From Arachnopeziza araneosa (Eukaryota; Ascomycota; Leotiomycetes; Helotiales; Arachnopezizaceae): DNA of 64,000 nucleotides. The notes under the pieces are model-generated. The model worked only from the letters and a program-made list of their open reading frames with translations, did no database searches and was not told the origin of the DNA. Of this stretch, positions 20,535-31,845 are shown one piece after another. How positions within the stretch are numbered: position 1 is the stretch's first letter; the number at the start of each line of letters is the position of its first letter. The translations under genes were made by a program, and so were the position numbers. The DNA is taken from the NCBI GenBank assembly GCA_003988855.1, contig QYAI01000105.1, positions 45,681 through 109,680 of the forward strand. The letters are read 5' to 3'.

Positions 20535-22718
20535 TCACGTCTTAGTAGATGGAAGTGTGATTCCATACAAGATAGCCAACTTATTCAACATTGCTGTACC
20601 CTTCACACTCCCCCAACCCGTCACCGGATCGTATCCTTGCTTGGCACTCCAATACGGCTCATCAGGACTATCGTTGTTATCGTTATTTCCAACAAGAATA
20701 TCATTATACACCAGACCCTGATCAACCTTTCCTAATTGATACAAGGTAGGGTTTAGCAATCCAAAGCCTTTTATCTGCAAATTTGCTCGATAAGAAGCAA
20801 ATAGCCCAGCCAACAGCGGTGATGAGGCTGATGTGCCAAAAAGAGCCGTCGGTGCACCATTGATCATGATGCCGCTATATCCTACATGTGCTGCAATATC
20901 CGGGAGGAATCGACCAGTTGACTTCATAGTTCCATCTGAATCTGGATAGGATGTTGTGCCTGCAGCAATTTGGTACGGAGGAGTAGGAAACATTGTGCTC
21001 ATCCCACCACCTGTTGCTCCATACGGAGCATTTTGAAATGGGGAGGAAGAGTTACCCATGTCACTCCAAGCATATTCATCGAACGTGGTGCCCGCAGTAG
21101 TTTGTTGTACGTTTCCAACGACCGTCCCGCCCACGCAGGTGACCCACGGATCTGAGGCAGGGTATCCAACATGCTCTGTTTGTGTGCCTACAATCAGATC
21201 GGCGGAGCCCCACTGGAGTCCCGACCAGTCAGCATGCTCTACCTCGGTGTGATAGGAGCGAAGCATTCAGTTCGAATTTCACTTATAGTTTGACGGCATC
21301 ACTGAAGCCACACTGTATGCAAACTGAACAAATAATAAGATATCATTAGAGTACTTACATCACCGGCAGCTGTGAAAAAGGTGATCCCGAGAGAGCCTAA
21401 ACGTTGAAAAAGGGTACTGAAGTTGTAACCAGGAGACCATTCGTTCAACATGAGCCAACTAGCGCTCATAACAGTTGGTGCCTTTTCACTTCCTTCTGGG
21501 AAAGCTGCACGGTTGAGGAGTGTCGTCCAACCTTGTTCGGTAGCGTCACCAAAATAAACATTCACTGTACAGCCCTGAGCGATCGTGGCTGATGTCTGGA
21601 TGTCTAAACTGGTCTCGTATGATGCAGCTGTTGGGTTATTGGTATAGACGATGGAACCAATTGCAGGTGAAATGTCCACTATAGTCGGGGCTTTTTGATA
21701 GCCAGGAACTTGTTGACTAAAGTAAGCTGTCACATCAGTAGGACTGTAGCTGAAGTTTGTGCCACCGCAGTTGAGGAGGCCGATCACCTTGTGAGCAGAT
21801 TAGTATATGAGTTTGTTGATTTCACAGAGTAAGATGACAGCTTCACTCTGGAAATGCCTCTCGCTCTTTTGGCTTTGTCAAATAAAAAAGAAATCAGCAT
21901 GCGAATAAACTTACTTGGTTGCTAGAGTCAATTCCAGTAGGAAAATTGTAGAGCTCAGCTATGCGGGTAATAGGAGAATTCGACGAGTTCGCCGGGTCTC
22001 CAGAGAACCCAGCGTGGGTTGATAGACTTCGATTATCGAGACCTACGACATGGTGGATGACTCCATTAAGGTGTGAAGGTAGAGATAGCTTCCCCTCATA
22101 TCCATGATATGTTTCTGTTTGGGGATGATGGGCAGCAAGCTTTATTCCCTTCCGTCTGGCTCTTTTAGCGGTTGGTGTTTCATGTTTGTAACTGTGGCCC
22201 GGAAGGATTAGCATGTTCTCTCTTTGAGTGTAGCTTAGGGATGAAGTTGCAGGAGTGCTGTTGCGGCTGTGTTGAGAGCACACTACTTAATCTACTATAT
22301 CACACAGCGAGATAGGACATTAGGATATAGAGCACGGGAATGCTCACTACTTCAGCTGAACCCCGAACAACGACTTAATCTGGGAAGGCGTTCCCGCAAC
22401 AGTGAGGGTCCCCGCGCCAAGATGTTTGCTCACGACTTCGATGCCGTGTTCTTTGAGCGTAGAAGAAACTGCTCCGGCATCTTCCTCTGAAGACCCGTAT
22501 TTTTCGGCAAGTTCTTGAGGAGTTAAGAACTGTCGCTGGTGGACCGGCGTCTTTTGCCAGAAATCTAGATCTGGAAGCTCCGGAGCGCCATCTTTCTTCT
22601 TCAAAAGCAGTGTAAAATGAATTTTCTTGTCGTCTTCTACCGCTCCAACGGTTTCAGCGTCCTGTGTATGAGGTCGGGCGCTGCTATCAAGAACCACTTG
22701 AGAGGCGGAGGTAGCCAT
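20535..22718 (-). CDS. S53 family peptidase (kumamolisin/sedolisin type), no visible signal peptide
   Basis: Serine-carboxyl peptidase. At least four exons on the minus strand: from 22718 to about 22350 (prodomain), a second ending at 21915, one starting at 21787, and one ending at 20535. The 127 bp intron 21788-21914 is firm ('SSNQ/VIGLLNCGG'); the first and last introns are only approximately placed. The prodomain runs from the start to 'SLFGVQL'. The catalytic Glu/Asp lie in 'YETSLDIQT', the oxyanion Asp in 'FFTAAGD', and the Ser in 'FGTSASSP'. The calcium-site Asp candidates are in 'NDILVGNND' and 'GYDPVTGWGS'. The N terminus 'MATSASQVVLDSS' has no hydrophobic leader, unlike secreted fungal tripeptidyl peptidases. 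The layout recalls bacterial kumamolisins. Either it is cytoplasmic or an upstream signal-encoding exon was missed. Confidence 0.85.
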
Positions 22719-24390
22719 GACGGTGCTTTATAAGTTGAGGAGTGATATAAGCTATATGTGATTAAAACTACAGAGAGAAAAATAATATTGGAGATGAGAA
22801 GTATTTATACATAGATGAAGCCTCTCTCATTGCTGCACTGCAAGATGAGAACGGGCGTTGAACGGGCGTTTTTGTCAGAGCTGAACTAAAGCCACAAACT
22901 TGTGCCTAGCATTCTTTCGAGAGAGTTTTTACCTCTTTAAATGTGAGAAAATGTCTTTTCTGATCGCGTTGTTTATTAGTGACTGATTCCCCCCCAAAGC
23001 TGAAGAAAAGTGATAGCCTTGTGGTAATTGCCGTGCTAGCTTTGAACTGGCTTCAAATGGCTTTCTTATCAAAGCTGGATAAAGCCCCTCAACTTGTGGC
23101 AGAAAGCCAAACAGTGTTAGATTATTGGAGGATTAGCGATATGCCAGTGATGATAGGTTGAAGGAAAGCCCATAAGCAAAGAGGCGCCTGATCAGCAATC
23201 AGGTCTCAAGAAAACTATACTGCAATGCATCGGGCAGTATGAGGTGTAATCTAGTCTAGCTAGTCAACCTGCAGGAGGGCTACGATTGAGCGAATCATAA
23301 TTCCATCTCAAGAGTTGGGGAATTGAGGAGAGCTGGACCTTACAGGTTGTAGTGCGGAAAAGTAAGCTGGGCGTCGGTTTTACAAAGATCCAATGATCGT
23401 CAAGAAAAGCAAAACGCCAAAGACAACGTCGGTTCGCAACCACGACCAAGTTGTGATTTACAACCACTCAAAGAATCAACATCAAAAGCCTCGATAGAGA
23501 CCGGATTTAATGCTCGATACACTCGTTAGAGAACGATGGTCTTAATGCAAGTCTCCATAGGCAGTTTTTGACCGTCACACTGCTTTCCTCAATCGATCAT
23601 TCGTGTGAGATATTTTGGTTCTGTTCTTTCAATCTGAAGTCGTTGCCGGTTGTTGTTGTAAATTGTAGCCTTGTCATAGTTTCACTACACACCGTTGGTC
23701 TAGGAGATCGCTTTGAGTGAGCCCGTCTTGCGAACTGTGGGTACCGTGCTGCTCAAGTCACCACTTCCTTTTTCTTCTTCAGACACATGTTTCGTTATTT
23801 TCCGCTCCTACATTTGAACGTTGAAATTTGTACACCTCGTAAACTCAACTACTACTTCCGGTATTTACAGCTGGCACGTCTCTTCTCGTTCAACTTATCA
23901 CTTGATGTCAATGATCATATGGCAGTAGCAAGATAGAACATTCGATAACACCATTTTGAACGTTCTCATCTTTACAATCCCTGGATGAGATGGCCCTTGT
24001 GAGTATTCGAACATCTTACTACATCATGCGATCAAAATGACAGGCGTAGAAACGTTCTTGCCTCAATAAGAGCGTATCGTCATCCACATGCTAGACCGTC
24101 CTTAATTTTGCAAACCCGTTGCTTGGAACTCCTTGTGGATTGTTCTTTCCTAATGCATCTCGACCAAGGTCTAAGTCTGAATTAACCACGAGATAAGGAC
24201 GGATCAATCGCACATGGGAAAGCACTTGGCCTTTGGCCTTTGATGACCATATCTCTATGCCTATTCATATGTTAATCCTTTCATCCCTAGTCAAGACCGC
24301 TTCATTTCCTAGCTTACATGCGTCCACTTTTATTATTATCTGTTTGGACGTTGCTTCATTAAATGAATTGAACTCTTGAACCTAACAACA
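22719..24390. other. Long divergent intergenic region, no gene seen
   Basis: This 1.67 kb region separates the S53 gene start (minus) from the GH3 start (plus). I found no coding segment with recognisable domains, no tRNA and no repeat of note; small open frames (22979-23161, 23264-23467) are unsupported. A pyrimidine-rich tract precedes the GH3 ATG (24300-24390), as is common in filamentous fungal promoters. Confidence 0.5.
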
Positions 24391-27300
24391 ATGCCTTTCG
24401 ACGTTGACGAGGTGTTGAGGAAACTCACCAATGCCGAGAAAGCTTCCTTACTATCAGGTAGGTGCTAGCACAAAACTTTATACTGGTTGTCTTTAGTCCA
24501 CAATTCTGATCCTCGACAGGTATCGATTTTTGGCATACACATCCTCTACCAGCACATAATGTTCCTTCAATTCGAGTCAGTGATGGCCCCAGTGGAATTA
24601 GAGGTACCAAATGGTTTGCTGGGGCTCTTGCCGCTTGTCTTCCATGCGGGACTGCTCTCGGTGCCACATTTGACAAGGTCCTTCTCAGGAAAGCTGGGAA
24701 GCTTCTTGGCGAGGAGTGCATTAGCAAGGGGGCTCACTGTTGGCTTGGCCCTACTATCAACATTCAACGATCTCCCTTAGGCGGTCGAGGGTTCGAAAGT
24801 TTTTCTGAGGATCCTCATCTTGCTGGAATTCTCGCAAGTGAAATGATTCGAGGTTGCGAGTCCACAGGAGTCACTTCAACTGTGAAACACTTCGTATGGT
24901 ACGTTCTAGCCTCTTTTTCATGCGAGCAACTCAAGTCATCTCTTCATACGTGGCTCGAAATATATCTTTGGAGTTCAACTTTGCGGATGCTGGGGGATTT
25001 CCAAAATTCAATACTAATTTGCTTGGCAGTAACGACCAAGAACATGAGAGGCGTGCAGTGGATACCATCATCACTCCAAGAGCTCTGCGGGAAGTATATT
25101 TGAGACCGTTTCAAATTGTAGCTCGAGATGCCAATCCGAGGGCGTTGATGTCTTCATACAATAAGGTGAATGGCATCCATGTTGCCGAGGACCCAAGAAT
25201 GTTTGAAGAACTGCTGAGGGGAGAGTGGGGCTGGAATCCAATGATCATGAGCGATTGGTAGGCACTTATATAGCTACCAGAGTTCGTCATCGGTCGCTCT
25301 AGTAAGCTAATTAACCCAGGTACGGCACCTATTCAGGAGCCGCTGCCATTAACGCTGGACTCGATCTTGAAATGCCAGGTAAAACTAGGCATCGGGGTCC
25401 AGCTGTCGAGTTTGCTCTTTCCTCTCGCTTAATCAAGCAAAGTACTCTCGATCGACGTGCTCGCCGGGTCCTTCAATTTGTTGAACATGCAAGCCATCTC
25501 AGAGTTTCTGCAACAGAAGGAGAACGAAATACTCCTGAAGATCGTGCTCTTAACCGAAATATATGCGCCAGTAGCATTGTACTCCTCAAGAACGACAGTA
25601 ACGTCCTTCCTCTTCCCAAGAAGATGAATACCATTGCCCTTCTTGGTTCTCATATGAAGAATCCTTCAATTACCGGAGGTGGATCTGCTTCCCTTGAGCC
25701 ATACTACTCTGTCACTCTTTACGGTGCAGTACAACCTTTGCTTGGATCTTGGTGTTGAAAGTCTATTTCTTAACGTGTAACTCAGTAGTTGACTGGAGGA
25801 CTCATCTTTCTAGCTCGTAAATTGTTTACGGATTCCTGACTAATGTTTAAGCAGATGCCATCAGGGAAAAACTAGGGCCAGAAGTAGAGATTAACTACGA
25901 AGTTGGAGCATACGCTCACAAGATGCTGCCGCTAATTGACAGAATGATGAGCAATGCCACTGCCTCTTTCTACAACCATCCTCGAACAGTCAAGAATAGA
26001 GTTTGTGTTGGTGTCGAAAAATTACACAAAACATACTTTCAACTCATGGATTATAAAAATTCGAAATTGAATTTCGATCTCTTTTACGCAACAGTGGAGG
26101 CTAATTTTACTCCGGATATATCCGGCATGTGGGAATTCGGCATGACCGTAAGTTTTTGATTCCTCTGCAGAAACTAGTTTCACAAGTCATGTCAACTCAT
26201 AGCAGCACTCCCAAAATATCGAAACAGATAACTGACTAATTGGCGTCAAGGTATATGGAACAGCAAATTTTTACATTGATGATAAGCTAGTTATTGACAA
26301 CACTACCCGTCAGCAACCTGGGACATCTTTCTTCAGCAAAGGAACAGCTGAAGAATTCGGCTTACAAGAACTCATTGCTGGAGAAGTCTATAAAATCCGG
26401 ATCGAGTTTGGTAGCTCCGCCACTTCAAAGATCAAGAATCTTGGTGTGGTTAGTTTTGGGTACGTCAAACTCTGTCTTGAATCTTCCGTTACTTCAGCTC
26501 GCTGGAAGTCTCGGCTTTGAACTCCCAAAGCCCTATGTTTAAGTACATACTAATTGATTGGCAGCGGTGGAGGCACAAGGCTCGGCGCTTGTCCTAGGAG
26601 CGATGTCAGAGGAACCATCGACAAAGCCGCGAGAGTAGCTGCTAACGCTGACTATGCTGTTCTATGCACAGGTTTGAATGTTTGTCTTTTCAATTACCAA
26701 ACCAAATGGCAGGAAATGATTCTGACCATCATTAGGCTGATTGGGAATGTGAGGGGTTTGATAGACCAAACATGAGTCTACCACCAAATATTGACGACTT
26801 GATTGCAAGAGTGCTCACTTTAGCTCCCAGGACTGTCATTGTAAACCAGTCTGGGACCCCAATATCTATGCCATGGTTTGGCCGCTCCTCAGCCATCGTC
26901 CAAGCGTGGTATGGCGGGAATGAGACCGGAAATGGTATTGCTGATATTCTGTTCGGAGACTTTAATCCTTGTGCTAAGCTGCCACTGAGTTGGCCAGCCG
27001 ATATCAAAGACACACCCGCGTTTCTGAACTTTGGAAGCACAAAAGGTCGTGTCCTATACGGTGAGGATATCTATGTCGGCTACAAATACTATGACAAAGT
27101 TCAGCGCCCACCGTTGTTTCCTTTTGGGTCTGTTTTCCTTATCCCATTTGGCAACTAACTGACATTTATAGTCACGGGCTGTCTTACACAAAGTTCGATC
27201 TGTCTTCCCTAGAAATCTCTAATAGCTATTCTTCAAAAAAATCTGACTTTCCACCCCATGTTCTATTAGATGTCAAGAACTCCGGTGCCGTCCCTGGCTA

Positions 27301-27574
27301 CGAAATCCTCCGGCTATATGTATATCCTATAAACTCAACCATCCAGCGTCCGGTATGTGAACTCCACGGCTTTGAGAAAATATTTCTCAACCCAGGCGAA
27401 AAAAAAACTGTTAAAATTACCATTGATCCTTACGCAACGAGTTTCTGGGATGAGAGTGAAAGCAGGTGGTGTTCGGAGAATGGCACATACAAGGTTATTG
27501 TAAGGGGAACAGGAAGGACAAGTGTGGAGGCTAAGATGGAGGTTTTGGAGACAAAATATTGGCTCGGATTGTGA
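24391..27574 (+). CDS. GH3 beta-glucosidase with PA14 domain, nine exons
   Basis: Hydrolyses beta-linked glucosides. Exons: 24391-24457, 24520-24898, 25030-25257, 25320-25723, 25855-26147, 26251-26459, 26565-26679, 26736-27127, 27172-27574. All phases agree and there is no internal stop; 829 aa. Signatures: 'SDGPSGIRGTKWF', 'GPTINIQRSPLGGRGFESFSED', 'KHFVCNDQEHERRAVD', and the nucleophile Asp (near residue 224) in 'MSDWYGTYSGA'. The PA14 insertion follows ('FYIDDKLVIDN'), then the C-terminal GH3 lobe ('WECEGFDRPNMSLP') and a fibronectin-III-like domain opening with 'PFGHGLSYTKF'. No signal peptide is seen, so the enzyme is probably intracellular. The start at 24391 is the usual beginning for this clade. 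Confidence 0.93.
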
Positions 27575-28013
27575 AATGGAAATGAGCTTGGAGTCAGGGT
27601 GCAGTAAACGGATCGGACTGATTCGATGATCTGCTGTCAGACTGATATTCAATTAGAGTAGGTGGGTCGGGAGAAGACGTAATGGTTTTGAAGTGATACG
27701 GTACAGCATCAAAATGAGAATGAAACAATAGCCAGGAGTCCTTTAGATAGATAGCCCCTACAGTTATGTTTTGTATGAATTGTTGTCTCTTTTGCCCTTT
27801 AACAATATCCTCGTTGACATGAAAGCTGATTGGGCATTTAATGAGGTGGCTTTGAGGCTGTGAAGAAAGTAAGAGTTCATGATGATGCCTGATCTTTGAA
27901 TCGCAAAGAATCCGAACTTATTCCGAGCACCGGCTGAGCATAAATCATCACAGTCTAAGTTTACTAATGCCATTAGCTGCCCTGATTCTCGCATCGCGAT
28001 AGACGAACGACGA
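27575..28013. other. Intergenic between GH3 and HET pseudogene
   Basis: This 439 bp stretch probably contains the GH3 3' UTR and the relict upstream region of the HET pseudogene. No gene was recognised. A minus-strand open frame across 27764-28021 has no similarity that I can name. Confidence 0.4.
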
Positions 28014-29996
28014 TTGGGCAAGAGACTAAAACGAGGCTGTTTTCAGGAAACCTCGCGCTCCATAATTCGCCACTTCATTCTAAAGAAGAAAATATATTTT
28101 CGAATTGAATCTCCCTACTTCCCCTTAGACACCGAGCGTAGGGAAATCCGAATATTAGCACTCCTCCCCGGCGAATGGGACGATCCCGTGCGGTGTGACC
28201 TGTCCGTCATCTCACTCAGCGAGAACCATCCACCCTACGAGACGCTTTCGTACGTATGGGAAGGCGCACCAGGATTCGGAGAGGTCATGTTAGACGGAGC
28301 ACCTCGAGTTGTGACGAAAAACCTTTTTCTGGCTCTCAGGCGGCTAAGGAAAGCCGATGAGGTCAGAACTATCTGGGCGGATGCATTGTGTATCAACCAG
28401 GACCATAATGATGAGAAGTCGCATCAAGTCGGGTTGATGCGAGAGGTTTATAAGTCTTGCGAAAGAGTTTACCTTTGGTTAGGAGAGTACGTAGATGCGA
28501 AGTTCAACAGCGATGGCTTGCGCAACACCTTTCGGTTTATCGATGATTTAGCCCATGGGAAACACTTGAACGAGGTCCATGGCTATAGTCCAAGACTTTC
28601 GAGCGGGATATTCGATCCAAAGATGCTTCGAGCTTTCCAATGCCTTGTATCATCATCCTGGTTTGATCGGTTGTGGGTAATCCAAGAGGCAATCCTACCT
28701 CCGCATGCAATCGTAATGTTTGACTCCGAATCAATTCCTTAGGATACTTTTGAAGAGGCTGGTTTCAACCTTTGTAAACATCAAGCCAACTGCTGCCTCA
28801 CATTCTGGCCAGACTTAACTGACCGAGAGGCACATATCATAGGCAGTTTCGTTCATGGATTTCATAAGCTGGCCAACATACGAAGTGCTGTCAAGAACTC
28901 CTTCAACTTTAGTTTCTTGATGTGGGCAACCTACTACAATAATACTAGCAACCCCAGCGATAAAGTTTACGGGCTTCTTGGACTCTCACTATCTCTTGGT
29001 CAGAAGATTTATCCAGACTACGCACTCGACGTGGCAGAGGTGTATAAAATAATTGCACTGCATTGTTTGACCGAAGAGAAGACTCTAGGTATTCTCAAAG
29101 GAGAGAGATTGGGGTTTGATAGAGGGCCTACTTGGATCAACGACTGGAGCCATTCAGTTATCAACAAGAAGATTTCGATGGTTCAACTAGAGCGTACAAT
29201 GATCGATCATAATGTGTCTCTGGGAGTTGTAGCGCCTAGGATTGATAGTCAAGGAGACCTTCTGTTCCTTGAAGGTATTAAGACTGATAGGATCATTTGG
29301 GTTGGAGAGTTCTGCTAAGAGGATCCTTCTCGGAATTTTGTTCTGTCACTCGTCCAAAAATGGGAAGATTATTGTGAAGTTTTTTTCCAAGATAGAATAT
29401 ATGCCGATCGATGGCGAAAAAATTTCGTTATAACGATAGTTGGAGATTATTCATTTACATCAGGAGGCTGTGAATATTCAAAAACCCAATTTATAGAACG
29501 TAATTGTTTCGAAAGATGGAAAACAGCCATCATGGAAGGAGAGATAGACGAAATATATCAGAACTCAGATTTAAATTCATTTGATCGACTAGTATGGTCT
29601 GCTACAGTTGGAAGAGCATTCTTCTTAACTGAAAAAGGCTATATGGGACTTGGACTCCCTCAAATTGGCGATGAGGTGTGGGTAAGTTTTTATTCATTTA
29701 TTCATTTCGAGTTTTATTCATGGACTCCTACCATTTCTTCCAATGAAGAAACCTCGATGAGCTCTCGAGTTAAAAACTCGTTGATCGACTTCAAGACATG
29801 GATTTGTCACTGATTCAGTATTCTGACGTGGCGACTCTGATAATAGGTCCTTCTTGGCGGAAATGTACCATTTATTCTCCGGTCTGATCCTGAATCTACT
29901 TACTATTCGCTCGTTGGAACTTGCTTTGTCCAAGGGATAATGCGTGGAGAAGCCATGGCAAGATTAGATGAGAAAACGACGGTGACATTAAAGTGA
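28014..29996 (+). pseudogene. HET-domain gene disabled by lost start and two in-frame stops
   Basis: The reading frame encodes a heterokaryon-incompatibility (HET) protein: 'YETLSYVWEG', 'IWADALCINQ', 'VYLWLGE', 'WFDRLWVIQEA' and a typical tail ('FILRSD..YYSLVGTCFVQGIMRGEA'). Homologous sequence continues in a single frame through TAG at 28740-28742 and TAA at 29316-29318, then crosses a 165 bp intron (29682-29846) and ends at TGA 29994-29996. No in-frame ATG precedes the domain; an ATA at 28092 sits about where the start should be. There are no frameshifts, so the decay is recent or driven by point mutations only. In life the family triggers cell death on fusion of incompatible hyphae. Stop-codon readthrough is a less likely alternative. 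Confidence 0.85.
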
Positions 29997-30406
29997 AAAG
30001 TCCTATGCTTAAAGACAGAAATATCCTTGCCATGACAACACAACCACAGTATTTACTGAACACCGCATCACGATGGGTTGTTAGACCCATACACGCGCCA
30101 TTTAAGAAGCTTCGAGGCTGCATTCAGTGAACAAGGATACAAATTTATCAACAACACAAAGAATTATTTATAAGCGGAGAAAAGAATATGAAGGAGTTGC
30201 AAGTACTATTCCCAGGCCGAAATCTCCTCAGACTGGTTCCCGGCTCAAACGGAAAGGGGCGAGATGAAATGACTGAGAAGTACCTCAAGAAGACCTAACC
30301 ATTCGGGAAAACACAGTTAACGAGGCTGCAGATCTTGTGGTATAAGAATTGAAGCGAGTAAATGTTTTTATTACAACAGTACTCTCTACGCACTCTCAAT
30401 TTACAC
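29997..30406. other. Intergenic between HET pseudogene and HNH nuclease gene
   Basis: This 410 bp stretch lies between convergent 3' ends. No gene, repeat or RNA was recognised. Confidence 0.45.
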
Positions 30407-31063
30407 TCAACAAGTATTCAGCATAGTAGTCAACGCCGATTTCTCATCCGAAGTAATGGTCAGCGAATAGACAGACTTCACCTTCACCCACATCTCAGCG
30501 TACGTGCACCAATATGAAGCTAAACCATAGTAAGCACTGTTGCCATCTCTTCAGCAGTTCAACTTACTCAAGCTAGGTTTCCACTCCTCGGGGCCCCTAT
30601 CTCCCTTTGACTCATTCACATTATCCGTCACAGCAAGCAGCTGCGGATTCGTCAAATCGTTCGCAAACACCAGTCTCTGAGCCGTCGTCCAAGCACTAGC
30701 ACCGCTCTTCCACGCATTGCTCAGAGGGACCAAATGATCTATATCAACATCCGAAGCTGCAGTCCATGTTGCTCCGTCATACGGAGAATACCAACTTCCT
30801 GATGTGGCAGCACAGGAAGAAGAAGTGACGACACCCGTGCCGTCTCGCTTGAGAACTGTCTCGCGCGTGTCACAGGTGCCAGAGATGATAATCCAGTGAG
30901 GGAAGAGAGAACGAGAGTAGCCGTCTTGAGAGCCCTGGGCTGCAACTGTAAGAGAAGCCAGTTCTGATTTTGCGGTACTGGCGGAAGGGACGTTAGGTGG
31001 TGTCGGAGCGGCGAGGACGTTGGATAGTAAGACGAAAGTGAGGAAGAGAGTAGAAGAAATCAT
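30407..31063 (-). CDS. Small secreted HNH-type nuclease (DUF1524/GmrSD C-terminal-like)
   Basis: Predicted extracellular nuclease. Exons 31063-30568 and 30519-30407, joined across a 48 bp intron (GTAAGT..TTTAG), give 202 aa. ATG 31063 begins a clean signal peptide ('MISSTLFLTFVLLSNVLAAP'); an in-frame ATG at 31129 would place 22 polar residues before it and is less likely. The core 'DIDHLVPLSNAW' carries the DH(L/I)VPL signature of the HNH/DUF1524 fold, followed by 'NDLTNPQLLAVTDNVNESKGDRGPEEW', where Asn and Lys complete the usual metal/phosphate site. Exon 2 adds 'YWCTYAEMWVKVKSVY', a conserved end. Cysteines are paired as expected for a secreted protein. The role may be nutrient scavenging or attack on extracellular DNA; that is inference. 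Confidence 0.85.
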
Positions 31064-31845
31064 CCTGTCATCGTATGATTGAAAGGTTTCATCCAGCTTA
31101 TTGAAAAAGAGAGGCTTAGTAGATGACAACTATATATCAGTTTTTCATACTGCCCTGGATGAATACTACTCTTCAACCCTCAGGTCTCCGATCAACAATG
31201 ATTCTCACGCGCTGATCCACGTATCTCTATCCTTGGCATACATGTCCAGCTTCCGTATCCAGCTTTTCCTCCGACGAATCAAGCTCCTCTTCAAAAATAA
31301 GCTTATATATATCCCAGTCCGACAAGCAGGGGGGTTTCGCAACAGCCGCGTACAGCATCGAATCATAACTGCATATGTTCATCTCACCAGCATTGCGGTT
31401 TTGCTTGGCAGTGGAGGAAATTACAGGTACAGATAGATGCTGAGACGAGAAGTGGTGTTACCTGCTGTTTTGAGAAGTTGGGTCCTGGTGCCAAGCATAG
31501 AATGATTTGAAGATCAGCTGCTGAGGCTTGGCTATTATGTTCGATTTAGCCCATTGAATAGCATGGTTGGGATTTCTAGCTACGATTGGTAGGCCATGCT
31601 CAACTACTGAACTAGCCTCCGAAGGACTTCGCCGACATTGAATTTGGTTTTGGTGATCATGGTATAAGCCTATTTACACTCTTAAATACACCAGCGAATC
31701 AGTTCGAGCAGTGGCAAACTATCTTGTGATTCGCCAAAAAGTGACTACAGGACTCCATTGGGGGGCATCTGAGCATCGAATATATATATTTATTCTTCGT
31801 ACATACTCCTCTTTTGGAAATATAACTGGCATTGATTTATGTCAT
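31064..31845. other. Intergenic upstream of the HNH nuclease gene
   Basis: This 782 bp stretch contains the promoter of the secreted nuclease (minus strand) and the 3' flank of the DUF3533 gene. Open frames at 31101-31436 and 31711-32004 are weak; the latter is antisense to the last DUF3533 exon. Nothing else was seen. Confidence 0.45.

Noticed and set aside
20190..20721. Three overlapping plus-strand open frames
   Set aside because: They overlap each other in different phases with no domain; 20190-20534 is the gap upstream of GH125 and the rest is antisense to the S53 gene.
28740..28742. Sequencing error as the cause of the HET stop
   Set aside because: A second in-frame stop (29316) and a missing start occur in the same gene, so a single error cannot account for it; read-level checks would settle it.
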